Shown here piece by piece: positions 36,653-44,913 of a DNA stretch of 64,000 bases; position 1 is the stretch's first letter; each line of letters opens with the position of its first letter. The notes under the pieces are model-generated. The model worked only from the letters and a program-made list of their open reading frames with translations, did not search any database and had not been told where the DNA came from. The position numbers and the translations under genes were made by a program. Source of the stretch: Rubrivivax sp. (GTDB lineage: Bacteria > Pseudomonadota > Gammaproteobacteria > Burkholderiales > Burkholderiaceae_C); contig JADJHR010000005.1 of NCBI GenBank assembly GCA_016707445.1, forward strand, positions 310,001-374,000, given 5' to 3'.

Positions 36653-37267
36653 TCAGCCTGGCAGGCGGGCCGCCGCGGCGTCGATCGACGCCAGCAGTTG
36701 CGGGTAGCTGTCGTTGAGCGGGAACTGCGGAAACTCGGCCACGATGTTCGGCGGTGCATGCATCAGGAAACCGGCGTCGGCCGCGGTCAGCATGGCGGTG
36801 TCGTTGTACGAGTCACCGGCGGCCAGAACGCGATAGTTCAGGCCCTGCAGTGCGATGACTGCATGGCGCTTCTGGTCGGGCTGGCGCAACCGATACCCGG
36901 CCACGAAACCCTGCTCGTCGATCAGCAGGCGGTGGCAGAACAGCGTGGGCCGGCCCAGCTGCTGCATCAGCGGATCGGCAAACTCGTAGAAGGTGTCCGA
37001 CAGGATGATGACCTGGTAGCGCGTGCGCAATTCGTCCAGAAATTCGCGCGCGCCCGGCAGCGGGCTCATGCCGGCGATCACGGCCTGGATGTCGGCCAGC
37101 TTCAGGCCATGCCGGCGCAGCAGCGCCAGGCGGTACTGCATCAGCTTGTCGTAGTCGGGCTCGTCGCGCGTGGTGCGGCGAAACTCGGCGATGCCGGTGC
37201 GGTCGGCAAAGGCGATCCAGATTTCGGGCACGAGAACGCCTTCGAGGTCGAGGCAGACGACTTGCAT
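36653..37267 (-). CDS. thrH: Phosphoserine phosphatase / homoserine phosphotransferase ThrH
   Basis: A 204-residue HAD-family enzyme closely matching ThrH of Pseudomonas. The nucleophile motif is CLDLEGVLVPEIWIAFA (Asp7), followed by TTRDEPDYDKLM, VIILSDTFYEFADPLMQQLG, KRHAVIALQGLNYRVLAAGD and a GDSYNDTAML motif. It dephosphorylates phosphoserine and can transfer the phosphate to homoserine, which links serine and threonine synthesis. The ATG at 37267 gives the family N-terminus; the longer open frame upstream is not ThrH-like. Confidence 0.93.
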   Translation of the reverse strand: MQVVCLDLEGVLVPEIWIAFADRTGIAEFRRTTRDEPDYDKLMQYRLALLRRHGLKLADIQAVIAGMSPLPGAREFLDELRTRYQVIILSDTFYEFADPLMQQLGRPTLFCHRLLIDEQGFVAGYRLRQPDQKRHAVIALQGLNYRVLAAGDSYNDTAMLTAADAGFLMHAPPNIVAEFPQFPLNDSYPQLLASIDAAAARLPG

Positions 37268-37394
37268 GGTCAGGTCATTTCCAGAGGCTGCAGGTTGACG
37301 CCGGGCAGGCCATGCAGGCCCGGCGGGAAGGGCGCCGATGGTAGCCCAGGGCCAGTCGTGGCCGGGTCGACGCGGGGCCGGCGCAGCGCTTGGC

Positions 37395-37928
37395 TCAGGG
37401 GGTGCTGCGGTTGTCGAAGCACTGCAGCCAGCCCTGCCAGCGCTTGTCCTGCAGTTCATGCTCGGTGTAGCGGCCCTGGGTGTAGCTGGCGATGGTGCGG
37501 CGCCAGAACGCCAGCGCGGGCCGGTTGCCCGGCATCTGGCCGACCTCCCAGCGGCCGCGGATGCTGTCGAACACGGCGTGCGCGGCACGCTTGCCGAGAC
37601 CGCGGCCGCGGTACTTCTTCAGCACGAAGAATTGCGCCATCCAGAGCTCGTTGTCGGGCAGGCAGGTGTCGTCGTCGACCAGGGCGAAGCCGGCGTAGTG
37701 GCCTTCGACCTGAAAGACGAAGGCCTGGTGCACCGGTTCGTGCCAGTAGCGCTCGAGCGCATACCCGTATTCGCCATGCACGTCGAGGTCCTGGTCCCAG
37801 ATGTCGGAAAGGTCGTGCTGGTACAGCTCGAGCATGCGACGGATGGGCTGCGCATCGGCCAGCGCGGCGTGCCGCACCTCGATCTGCAACAGGCTGGCTG
37901 TGCGGGGCATTTCAGGCGTGTCGGCCAT
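37395..37928 (-). CDS. GNAT family N-acetyltransferase
   Basis: A 177-residue acetyltransferase of the GNAT fold. The acetyl-CoA binding motif is seen in MAQFFVLKKYRGRGLGKRAAHAVF, preceded by VFQVEGHYAGFALVDDD. The N-terminal part RHAALADAQPIRRMLELYQHDLSD resembles uncharacterised GNATs. The acceptor substrate cannot be predicted. It is followed upstream by a lipoprotein gene 12 bases away on the same strand. Confidence 0.88.
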   Translation of the reverse strand: MADTPEMPRTASLLQIEVRHAALADAQPIRRMLELYQHDLSDIWDQDLDVHGEYGYALERYWHEPVHQAFVFQVEGHYAGFALVDDDTCLPDNELWMAQFFVLKKYRGRGLGKRAAHAVFDSIRGRWEVGQMPGNRPALAFWRRTIASYTQGRYTEHELQDKRWQGWLQCFDNRSTP

Positions 37929-37940
37929 GTCTTGTATTGC

Positions 37941-38369
37941 TTACTGCGCCGCGGCGGCGCTGCCGGCGTCGCCCTTGCGCATGGGCAGCATGCCGGGCAC
38001 AGGCAGCGGACGCGGCATCGCGGCCGACGCCGAGGGTGGCACCGGCGACGCGGTACCGACCGGTGGGCACTGGCCCCGCCGCTCGACCCAGTAGGCGATG
38101 TTGCCGATGACCGCCACGCTGCCCGAAACCACCGCGCTGGCGGCGGTGATGATGCCCAGCGACGCCAGGATCACGACGCATCCGTCATTGACGCAGTGGC
38201 CGATGCCGCCGATCTCGGCGGCTTCCAGCACCACCTGCTTGACGTAGGTGCGGCACTGTGGGTCGTAGACCTCGGCGCTGCGCGGCAGCACGATGCAGCC
38301 CGCCAGCAACAGGCCCAGCAGCCCGGCCAGGGCCGGGTGCGGGCGACGACGATGGCGGGCGGCGGGCAT
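37941..38369 (-). CDS. Predicted lipoprotein of unknown function
   Basis: A 142-residue protein with an N-terminal basic segment, a hydrophobic stretch and a lipobox LLAGC (Cys25), indicating an outer- or inner-membrane lipoprotein. The mature part has four cysteines (QCRTYVKQ, GHCVNDGC, RGQC) and a second hydrophobic stretch, GCVVILASLGIITAASAVVSG, that may span the membrane. The C-terminus is Pro/Ala-rich. No known domain was recognised. The start at 38369 was chosen over an ATG at 38408 because it gives a normal signal peptide. Confidence 0.65.
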   Translation of the reverse strand: MPAARHRRRPHPALAGLLGLLLAGCIVLPRSAEVYDPQCRTYVKQVVLEAAEIGGIGHCVNDGCVVILASLGIITAASAVVSGSVAVIGNIAYWVERRGQCPPVGTASPVPPSASAAMPRPLPVPGMLPMRKGDAGSAAAAQ

Positions 38370-38440
38370 GGTGGGCGCAGGCTGCGGCCCGCACCTTAAC
38401 CGATGCACGCTCGAGGGTGATCAAGCGCGTTCAGATGGGC

Positions 38441-38956
38441 TCAGGTGCGCGCCATGGATAGGGCCCGCAACGCGGCCAGCTGGGCCATGCAGGCCTGCGC
38501 CACCTCGACACCCTTCTTGTCGAAGTGGGCGGCAAAGAAGTTGAGGTGATCGCCATGCTCATGAAAGGCCTGCGGCGTCAGCACGGCCGAGAACACCGGC
38601 ACGTCGGAGTCGAGCTGCACGCGCATCAGGGCGTCGATCACGGCGTGGGCGACGAAGTCGTGGCGGTAGATGCCACCGTCGACCACCAGGCCACAGGCGA
38701 CGATGGCGTCGTGCCGCCTGGCACGCGCCAGTCTTTGTGCCAGCAGCGGGATCTCGAAGGCGCCGGGCACCTCAAAGCAGTCCACATCGTCCGCGGCCAC
38801 GCCGTGGCGGTGCAATTCCTGCAGCAGTGCGTCGCGGGCGCGGTGCACGATCTCGCGGTGCCAGGACGAACACACCACGGCGATGCGCGGCGACCGCCGG
38901 GCCGTATCGGCGGCATGGGTCGTGCTGGGAGAGGGGTCGATCGAAGTCTGATTCAT
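38441..38956 (-). CDS. ribH: 6,7-dimethyl-8-ribityllumazine synthase, type II-like
   Basis: A 171-residue enzyme that forms the direct riboflavin precursor. Motifs are VVCSSWHREIVHRARDAL, EVPGAFEIPLLAQRLA and GLVVDGGIYRHDFVAHAVIDAL. The phrase DGGIYRHDFVA and the segment VPVFSAVLTPQAFHEH match the decameric RibH2 type known from Brucella and Mesorhizobium better than the icosahedral RibH1, where GETxHFEYV is usual. An FMN riboswitch lies 111 bases upstream. No other riboflavin gene is adjacent, so this may be a separately regulated copy. Confidence 0.92.
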   Translation of the reverse strand: MNQTSIDPSPSTTHAADTARRSPRIAVVCSSWHREIVHRARDALLQELHRHGVAADDVDCFEVPGAFEIPLLAQRLARARRHDAIVACGLVVDGGIYRHDFVAHAVIDALMRVQLDSDVPVFSAVLTPQAFHEHGDHLNFFAAHFDKKGVEVAQACMAQLAALRALSMART

Positions 38957-39067
38957 GGTTTCCTCGAGGGTTGGAAGCACAGGAATCAGGGCGCGCGCCC
39001 ACCCGGGCCACGGCGACTTCGGAGCGGCGGGCACGCCGCAACCCCGGGGCCGCGTGTGCCCAGGCAG

Positions 39068-39227
39068 GTGCGTTTCTCTTTCATCCGGACTGTGACCGTC
39101 GGCCCTGGCATCGCACCAGATCTGCTGACCCCGTCCGGCATGGGGCCGGTCGGGCGCTCGCGGGCTGCTGCAGACCCGGTCTGCAGATACCGCCGGTGGG
39201 GACTTCCACCCCGCCCTGAGAACGCAC
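39068..39227 (-). ncRNA. FMN riboswitch (RFN element) upstream of ribH
   Basis: Read on the minus strand, the region has the conserved RFN blocks in order: TCTCAGGGCGGGG, then GAAGTCCCCACCGGCGGTA, AGCCCGCGAGC, GTCAGCAGATCTGGTG, GGCCGACGGTCACAGTCCGG and ATGAAAGAGAA. The closing helix P1 is formed by GTGCGTT (39221-39227) and AACGCAC (39068-39074). FMN binding should turn down ribH expression. No T-rich terminator is visible before ribH, so control by translation or by Rho is more likely than by an intrinsic terminator. Confidence 0.95.
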
Positions 39228-39255
39228 GCCCACCGCGTTGGCGGCAGGCCAGAGG

Positions 39256-39261
39256 ATTGTA
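39256..39261 (-). promoter_or_regulatory. Probable -10 element for the riboswitch-ribH transcript
   Basis: On the minus strand TACAAT (39256-39261) would start transcription near 39249, about 20 bases before the riboswitch. It lies in the 67-base gap to the divergent SRAP gene. Confidence 0.45.
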
Positions 39262-39294
39262 GGGAGGCCGCCGACGGCAGGCTACAGTGCGGCG

Positions 39295-39975
39295 ATGTGC
39301 AACCTGTACCAGATGGCGCCGCGGGATCACGTCGAACGTTATTTTCGCGTGTTGCTGCCCGAAGGCTACCGTGAACTGGCGGTGGGGCCCTACAACCAGG
39401 GGCTGATCCTGCAAGCGGGGCTGCAGGCCCGGCTGGCGCAGTGGGGAATGATCGCGCCGGGCGGCCGCACGCGCCGGCCCGAATCGCGTGCCATCCTGAC
39501 CAACAACGCGCGCGCCGAGTCGATCGCCAGCCGGCCCACCTACCGCGACGCCTGGCGCCGCGGCCAGCGCTGCCTGATCCCCTGCGCCTGGTACCAGGAG
39601 CCGAACTGGGAGACCGGCAAGAACATCTGGTGGCGCATGCGCCGCGCCGACGGTGCGCCCTGGGCGCTGGGCGGCATCTGGTCGGAATGGACCGATCCGG
39701 CCAGTGGCGAGATCGTGCCCAGCTATTCGATGATCACGATCAACTGCGATGACCACCCGCTGCTGGCGCGGCTGCACAGGCCCGACCCCAAGCTGCCCGC
39801 CGAAGCGCAGGACAAGCGCTCGGTGGTGGTGCTGGAGCCGGGCGACTGGCCAGCCTGGCTGGATGGCGACGAGGCCTCGGCGCGTGCGCTGATGACGGTG
39901 CCGCCGGCGGATCGCTTCGACCCCACCGACGCCATCGCCACCGACCAGCGTTTGCGTGACCTGGGCCTGGGTTGA
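39295..39975 (+). CDS. SRAP family protein (YedK/HMCES-like)
   Basis: A 226-residue SRAP-domain protein. Removal of Met1 exposes the catalytic Cys2 (MCNLYQ), which in YedK/HMCES forms a stable thiazolidine crosslink with abasic sites in single-stranded DNA. RRPESRAILTNNARAESIASRP, RRGQRCLIPCAWYQEP (with the active-site Glu) and ITINCDDHPLLARLHRPDP (with the His) follow. The tract WYQEPNWETGKNIWW differs from the common FYEW form. TACAGT 7 bases before the ATG may be a -10 box giving a leaderless message. Confidence 0.92.
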   Translation: MCNLYQMAPRDHVERYFRVLLPEGYRELAVGPYNQGLILQAGLQARLAQWGMIAPGGRTRRPESRAILTNNARAESIASRPTYRDAWRRGQRCLIPCAWYQEPNWETGKNIWWRMRRADGAPWALGGIWSEWTDPASGEIVPSYSMITINCDDHPLLARLHRPDPKLPAEAQDKRSVVVLEPGDWPAWLDGDEASARALMTVPPADRFDPTDAIATDQRLRDLGLG

Positions 39976-40476
39976 TCAGTCGCGCTCGCGCGCCAGGCAA
40001 GCCAACGCCGCGCCCAGAACCAGGTCGTCGACGGCGCCGAATGCATGCAGCCGCAGCTGGCCCTGACGGTCGATCAGCAGCAGGCTCGGCGTGCCCTGCA
40101 GGCCATAGGCGCGCATGGTCAGCGGGATCGGGTCCGACGGGTCCGCCGCGGGCGCATCGACGCCGACGGCAAAGCCGATGCGGTACTCGTGCAGAAAGGC
40201 CTGCAGCGACACCGGTGTCATCGCAGCGTGGTGTTCGAACACCGTGTGCAGGCCGACCACCGTCACGTCCTGTGTGGCGAAGGCTGCGTGCACCCGCTGC
40301 GCCTGCGGCAGCCCGTGGTGAACGCAGGCCGGGCACAGCATCTGAAAGGCGTGCAGCAGCACCACGCGCCCGCGCAGGTCGGCCGGCTGCAGGGGGCTGG
40401 CCGTGTTGAACCATTCGTGCGTCGTCCAGTCCGGTGCGGGCCGGCCGGGCGGGCTGAGACCGAAGTCGGCTTTCAT
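39976..40476 (-). CDS. Thioredoxin-like / AhpC-TSA family protein
   Basis: A 166-residue thioredoxin-fold protein with the redox motif CPAC (Cys48, Cys51) in VVLLHAFQMLCPACVHHGLPQ, then VTVVGLHTVFEHH and the cis-proline region YGLQGTPSLLLIDRQG. It resembles TlpA/AhpC-TSA proteins but has no signal peptide, so a cytoplasmic thiol role is likely. Its ATG overlaps the stop of a tiny CXXCH reading frame (ATGA), suggesting cotranslation. It is convergent with the SRAP gene, with no gap. Confidence 0.85.
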   Translation of the reverse strand: MKADFGLSPPGRPAPDWTTHEWFNTASPLQPADLRGRVVLLHAFQMLCPACVHHGLPQAQRVHAAFATQDVTVVGLHTVFEHHAAMTPVSLQAFLHEYRIGFAVGVDAPAADPSDPIPLTMRAYGLQGTPSLLLIDRQGQLRLHAFGAVDDLVLGAALACLARERD

Positions 40477-40604
40477 GGCTTGAAACTGAAGAAAACTTGG
40501 TCCTTGCCCTCTTGTGCCGTGTGGCAGTCGAGGCAAGCCGACGCTGCGTGCCTGCCGACTGCGCGGCGCATCGCCATGGTGGTGAGCAGCGAGGTCTTGT
40601 GCAT
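40473..40604 (-). CDS. Tiny CXXCH-containing reading frame coupled to the thioredoxin-like gene
   Basis: A 43-codon frame reading MHKTSLLTTMAMRRAVGRHA and then ASACLDCHTAQEGKDQVFF, with one c-type haem motif CLDCH (Cys24, Cys27, His28). It ends by ATGA overlap with the thioredoxin-like gene. No signal peptide is present, so haem attachment by the normal periplasmic route would be impossible from this start. It may be the 3' remnant of a lost cytochrome gene, or a metal-binding mini-protein. Not recognised as a known family. Confidence 0.4.
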   Translation of the reverse strand: MHKTSLLTTMAMRRAVGRHAASACLDCHTAQEGKDQVFFSFKP

Positions 40605-40683
40605 GGGTCGATCCTACAAGTTCGCAGAAGGGCCGCTTTCCAGCCCGTTGGCCGGTGGCTGAACGGCAGGCAAACAACGCGAA

Positions 40684-40827
40684 TTGGCAGCTGAACGCCT
40701 GGTCAAGCGGGTTCGCCTGGACGGCATCGATACGGTGCAGCGTGAGATCGACGGCTGTTCGGATCGGGTGCAGGCACTGGCATTCGAGCGTCCGTGCACC
40801 TGGATCGTGACCCGCGCGAACGGATAG
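40684..40827 (+). CDS. Possible small orphan reading frame before narX
   Basis: A 47-codon frame from a TTG, reading LAAERLVKRVRLDGIDTVQR and continuing to ERPCTWIVTRANG, with codon usage like neighbouring genes. It ends 10 bases before narX. No ribosome-binding site or family match was recognised; it could be a remnant of a longer gene. Confidence 0.2.
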   Translation: MAAERLVKRVRLDGIDTVQREIDGCSDRVQALAFERPCTWIVTRANG

Positions 40828-40837
40828 GATCGGTCCG

Positions 40838-42757
40838 ATGAGCGAACCTCGCCGCTGGAACCTCGGCGCCAAACTGACGCTGGTGGCCGTGCCTGTGCTG
40901 CTGCTGTCGCTGCTGGCGATTGCGGCCACGCTGTGGGTGTCGTGGCAGGTTGAAGGCGGCGTGGCGGCGGTCAACGAGGCCGGACGCATGCGCATGCAGA
41001 CTTACCGGCTGGCACTGTCGATGGCCACGGCCGATGACGCCGGCGCGCAGGCACTGGTCGAGTCCTTCGACAACAGTCTGGCCTTGCTGCGCCGTGGCGA
41101 CGCGGAACGACGTCTGTTCGTGCCCTGGGATGACACGGTGCGCCAGCGCTTTGTCGCGGTAGAGCGCGACTGGCAGCAGTTCAGGTCACACACGGATGTC
41201 CCAGGGCCGGTCAACGTGCCGGCCTTGCGCATTGAATCGGCGACCTTCGTGGCGCACATCGACGCGCTGGTCGACGCCATCGAGAGCCACCTCTCGAACT
41301 GGACCGCGCTGCAGCACCTGCTGCAGATCGCGGTGCTGGTGACGGTCATCATCGGCGGCATCATGCTGCTGCTCAGTGGATACCGTTTTGTGCTCGAACC
41401 CTTGCAGCAGCTCGAACGCGCAATCAAGCGGCTGCAGGAGGGTGATTTCAGCGTGCGCGTGGCCAACAACAGCCAAGATGAATTCGGCACCCTTGCAACC
41501 GGTTTCAATGAGTTGACGGCGCACTTGCAATCGATGTACCGCGACCTTGAAACCAAGGTGTCCGAGAAGACCTCTGAATTGCAGGAGAAGGGCGAACGCC
41601 TGCAGGCGCTGTACGACATGAGCCGCCTGATCGCCAACGCCAACACGCTGGAGGATCTGGGCAACGACTTCTGCCGGCGCGTGGCTTCGGTGGCGCGTGC
41701 CGATGCCGTGGCGGTGCGCTGGTCGGGCCAGCACCAGCAGAACTACCTGCTGTTGGCCAGCCACGGCCTGTCGCGCCAGATGATCGACGAAGAACAGTGC
41801 GTGAAAGCCGGTGATTGCCGCTGCGCCTTGCCGCAGGCCGAAGCGGGTGTGCGCGTGATCCCGGTCCGCTTGCTGCCGCAGGGCAGCCTGCCGCATTGTG
41901 CGCATGCCGATTTCGAGACCGTGGTGGCGTTGCCGATCCGCCTGCATGAACGCAGCATGGGCGAAGTGAGCCTCTTCTACAACGCGCAGATCGTGCCTTC
42001 GGCAGCCGAGCGCTCGCTGCTGGAGGCGCTGACATCGCACCTGGGCGCGGCGATGGAAAACCTGCGCCGGGACGGCCTGGCCAAGGAAGCGGCGATCTCG
42101 CAGGAGCGCAACCTGCTGGCGCGCGAACTGCACGATTCGATCGCACAGTCACTGGCCTTCCTGAAGATCCAGGTGCAGCTGATGCGCGACGCGATGAACA
42201 GCGCTGACACGCCGCGCATGCGCGAGGTGCTGGGCGAGATCGATGCCGGTGTGCGCGAGAGTTATGGCGACGTGCGCGAGTTGCTGCTGCACTTCCGCAC
42301 GCGCGCCAACACCGAGAGCATCGAACCGGCGCTGCAGACCACCTTGCGCAAGTTCGAGCACCAGAGTGGCGTTGCCGCGCGGCTGTCGATGCACGGCCAG
42401 GGGTTGCCCCTGTCGCCAGAACTGCAGATCCAGGTGCTGCATGTGCTGCAGGAGGCCTTGTCCAATGTGCGCAAGCACGCCCGGGCAAGCCAGGTCTGGC
42501 TGGACGTGCAGCAACAGCCGCATTGGCGTTTCGAAGTGCGCGACGACGGCATCGGCTTTCGGCCCGAGGACCGCTCTCGTGGCGAGACGCATGTCGGCTT
42601 GCGCATCATGGCCGAACGCGCGCAGCGCATCGGCGCCAGGCTCGAAGTGATCTCCTCGCCGGGCCGCGGCACCTCGGTGCTGCTCGACCTGCCGGGCGCT
42701 GCGGCCGTTGAAGGTGCACCGGCGCAGGGTGACGAGGTCGCACCGGCTCTGCATTGA
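40838..42757 (+). CDS. narX: Nitrate/nitrite sensor histidine kinase NarX
   Basis: A 639-residue membrane sensor. The periplasmic P-box is seen as NEAGRMRMQTYRLAL between two membrane helices (about 14-34 and 161-184). A HAMP linker (EPLQQLERAIKRLQEGDF), a central cysteine-containing module (DFCRRV, CVKAGDCRCALPQ, HCAHADF), and a HisKA_3 transmitter with LARELHDSIAQSLAFLKIQ and an ATPase domain (VRDDGIGF) follow, as in NarX/NarQ. Nitrate should trigger phosphorylation of NarL, encoded 4 bases downstream. Confidence 0.95.
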   Translation: MSEPRRWNLGAKLTLVAVPVLLLSLLAIAATLWVSWQVEGGVAAVNEAGRMRMQTYRLALSMATADDAGAQALVESFDNSLALLRRGDAERRLFVPWDDTVRQRFVAVERDWQQFRSHTDVPGPVNVPALRIESATFVAHIDALVDAIESHLSNWTALQHLLQIAVLVTVIIGGIMLLLSGYRFVLEPLQQLERAIKRLQEGDFSVRVANNSQDEFGTLATGFNELTAHLQSMYRDLETKVSEKTSELQEKGERLQALYDMSRLIANANTLEDLGNDFCRRVASVARADAVAVRWSGQHQQNYLLLASHGLSRQMIDEEQCVKAGDCRCALPQAEAGVRVIPVRLLPQGSLPHCAHADFETVVALPIRLHERSMGEVSLFYNAQIVPSAAERSLLEALTSHLGAAMENLRRDGLAKEAAISQERNLLARELHDSIAQSLAFLKIQVQLMRDAMNSADTPRMREVLGEIDAGVRESYGDVRELLLHFRTRANTESIEPALQTTLRKFEHQSGVAARLSMHGQGLPLSPELQIQVLHVLQEALSNVRKHARASQVWLDVQQQPHWRFEVRDDGIGFRPEDRSRGETHVGLRIMAERAQRIGARLEVISSPGRGTSVLLDLPGAAAVEGAPAQGDEVAPALH

Positions 42758-42761
42758 AACC

Positions 42762-43463
42762 ATGAATCACCCGAGCCCTGCGGCCCCGGTTCGCATCCTG
42801 GTGGTCGACGACCACACCCTGTTCCGCCGCGGGCTGACGGCACTGCTGATGCGCGACGCCTCGCTGCGTGTGGTGGGTGACGCTGCCGATGCCGGCCAGG
42901 CTCTGCACCGCGCGGTGGACCTGCAGCCCGACCTGATCCTGCTCGACATTCATCTGCCGGGCGTGAACGGGGTGGATGCCCTGCCCGGGTTGCGTCAGGC
43001 GGTACCCGACGCGCGCATCATCATGCTCACGGTAAGCGAGGACGAGGCCGACCTGGCCGCCGCCTTGCGCGGTGGCGCCTGTGGCTACCTGCTGAAGACG
43101 ATGGAAGGCGACGCGCTGGTCGCTGCCATCCAGCGCGCGATGCTCGGCGCCAGCGTGGTGGCCGAGGAGATGACGGGCAAGCTGGTGGCGGCCTACCGCG
43201 ACGCGGCCGCTGCACCGATGTCCTCGCCTGCGCCCGAGGCTGCGGTGGCGGAGGGCGGGGCACCGGCGATCGATCAGTTGTCGCCGCGTGAGCGCGAGAT
43301 CCTGCGCGGCGTCGCGCGCGGCGCCAGCAACAAGGAGATCGCGCGTGAGCTCGGCATCGCCGAGACCACGGTGAAGATCCATGTCCAGCACGTGCTGCGC
43401 AAGCTCGACGTGAGCTCGCGCGTGCAGGCTGCCGTGATTGCCACCGAGCACGGGTTGCGTTGA
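42762..43463 (+). CDS. narL: Nitrate/nitrite response regulator NarL
   Basis: A 233-residue two-component regulator. The receiver domain has the acidic pocket VVDDHTLF, the phosphorylation site in LILLDIHLPGVNG and the lysine in GYLLKTMEG. An Ala/Pro-rich linker leads to a LuxR-type helix-turn-helix LSPREREILRGVARGASNKEIARELGIAETTVKIHVQHVL. It should activate the nar genes downstream. narX and narL are separated by only 4 bases. Confidence 0.95.
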   Translation: MNHPSPAAPVRILVVDDHTLFRRGLTALLMRDASLRVVGDAADAGQALHRAVDLQPDLILLDIHLPGVNGVDALPGLRQAVPDARIIMLTVSEDEADLAAALRGGACGYLLKTMEGDALVAAIQRAMLGASVVAEEMTGKLVAAYRDAAAAPMSSPAPEAAVAEGGAPAIDQLSPREREILRGVARGASNKEIARELGIAETTVKIHVQHVLRKLDVSSRVQAAVIATEHGLR

Positions 43464-43628
43464 TCTGGCGCAGGCACAGCCGCATTTGTTGACCCAGTAG
43501 TTCTTTCGGACGGTGCGCGCCCTGTGTCGCATCGTTCGTTCGCCGTGCCATGCCGCGCCACCGAAGGATGTTGCGCGCGCACCTTGCCCCCTACAGTGCC
43601 TGGCAATCAAGGCAAGGAGCAAGGCAAC

Positions 43629-44913
43629 ATGGTCGACAACCGCAAGGCACTGTCGGTGCTGATCGTCAGCACGCTGGCCTTCACCGTGTGCTTCATGGTG
43701 TGGATGATGTTCGGCGTCATCGGCATCCCGATCAAGAAGGCGCTGGACCTCAACGCCACCGAGTTCGGCCTGCTGACCGCGACGCCGGTGCTCACCGGCT
43801 CGCTGATCCGGGTGCCGCTGGGCATCTGGACCGACAAGTACGGCGGGCGCATCGTCATGGCCGTGCTGATGGCCATCACCGTGCCGGCGATCTGGCTGAT
43901 GGGCTACGCCACGCAGTACTGGCACTTCCTGGTCATCGGCCTGTTCGTCGGCCTGGCCGGCGGCTCGTTCTCGGTCGGCACGCCCTACGTCGCGCGCTGG
44001 TTCCCGCGCCAACCGCCAGGGCATGGCGATGGGCGTCTACGGCGCCGGCAACTCGGGCGCGGCGGTCAACAAGTTCGTCGCCCCGGCGCTGCTGGTGGCC
44101 TTTGGCTGGACCATGGTGCCGCAGGTCTACGCGGCCATCATGCTGGGCACGTTGGTCATCTTCTGGATGTTCAGCCACAGTGAGCCGTCGCATCGGGTGC
44201 CCAGCAACACCAAGTTCAGCGACCAGTTGAAGCTGCTGAAGGATCCGAACGTGCTGAAGTACTGCCAGTACTACAGCATCGTCTTCGGCGGCTACGTCGC
44301 GCTGAGCCTGTGGATGGTGCAGTACTACGTCGGCGAGTACGGGCTGGACATCCGCGCCGCGGCGCTGCTGGCGGCCTGCTTCTCGCTGCCCGGCGGCGTG
44401 CTGCGCGCGGTCGGCGGCTGGCTGTCCGACAAGTACGGCGCGCACAGCGTCACCTGGTGGGTGATGTGGGTCAGCTGGATCTGCCTGTTCCTGCTGAGCT
44501 ACCCGCAGACGCAGATGACGATCAACACCGTCAACGGTGCCACCACCTTCCACATCGGGCTGAACGTCTATGCCTTCACCTTCCTGATGTTCATCCTGGG
44601 CATCGCCTGGGCCTTCGGCAAGGCCAGCGTCTTCAAGTACATCAGCGACGACTACCCGACCAACATCGGCACCATCAGCGGCATCGTCGGCCTGGCCGGC
44701 GGCCTGGGCGGCTTCGTGCTGCCGATCATGTTCGGCGCGCTGATGGACCTCACCGGCATCCGCTCCAGCGCCTTCATGCTGATGTACGGCGTGGTCTGGG
44801 TCTCGCTGATCTGGATGTACTGGACCGAAGTGCGCCGCACCGAACTGATGGGCAGGCGCGCCCCAGCCTGCCGCCGGCGCACTCAGGCCCAGGCACCGAG
44901 AAACGACACATGA
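43629..44913 (+). pseudogene. narK1: NarK1-type nitrate/proton symporter, one frameshift
   Basis: A major facilitator protein of about 428 residues and 12 helices. The first frame covers MVDNRKALSVLIVSTLAF through GSFSVGTPYVARWFPR. The second covers GMAMGVYGAGNSGAAVNKFVAPALL to the end, with NarK motifs GTPYVARWFP and GAGNSGAA. The frames are offset by one base near 44010-44014; removing one C gives RWFPRQRQGMAMGVYGAGN, so a single-base insertion is likely. NarK1 imports nitrate with protons. AAGGAG precedes the ATG. It overlaps narK2 by ATGA. A working gene with a sequencing error is more likely than a true pseudogene. Confidence 0.85.

Noticed and set aside
43460..43473. FNR box ahead of narK1 (TTGATCTGGCGCAG)
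   Set aside because: Only the first half-site is good; the second half has too many mismatches and overlaps the narL stop codon.
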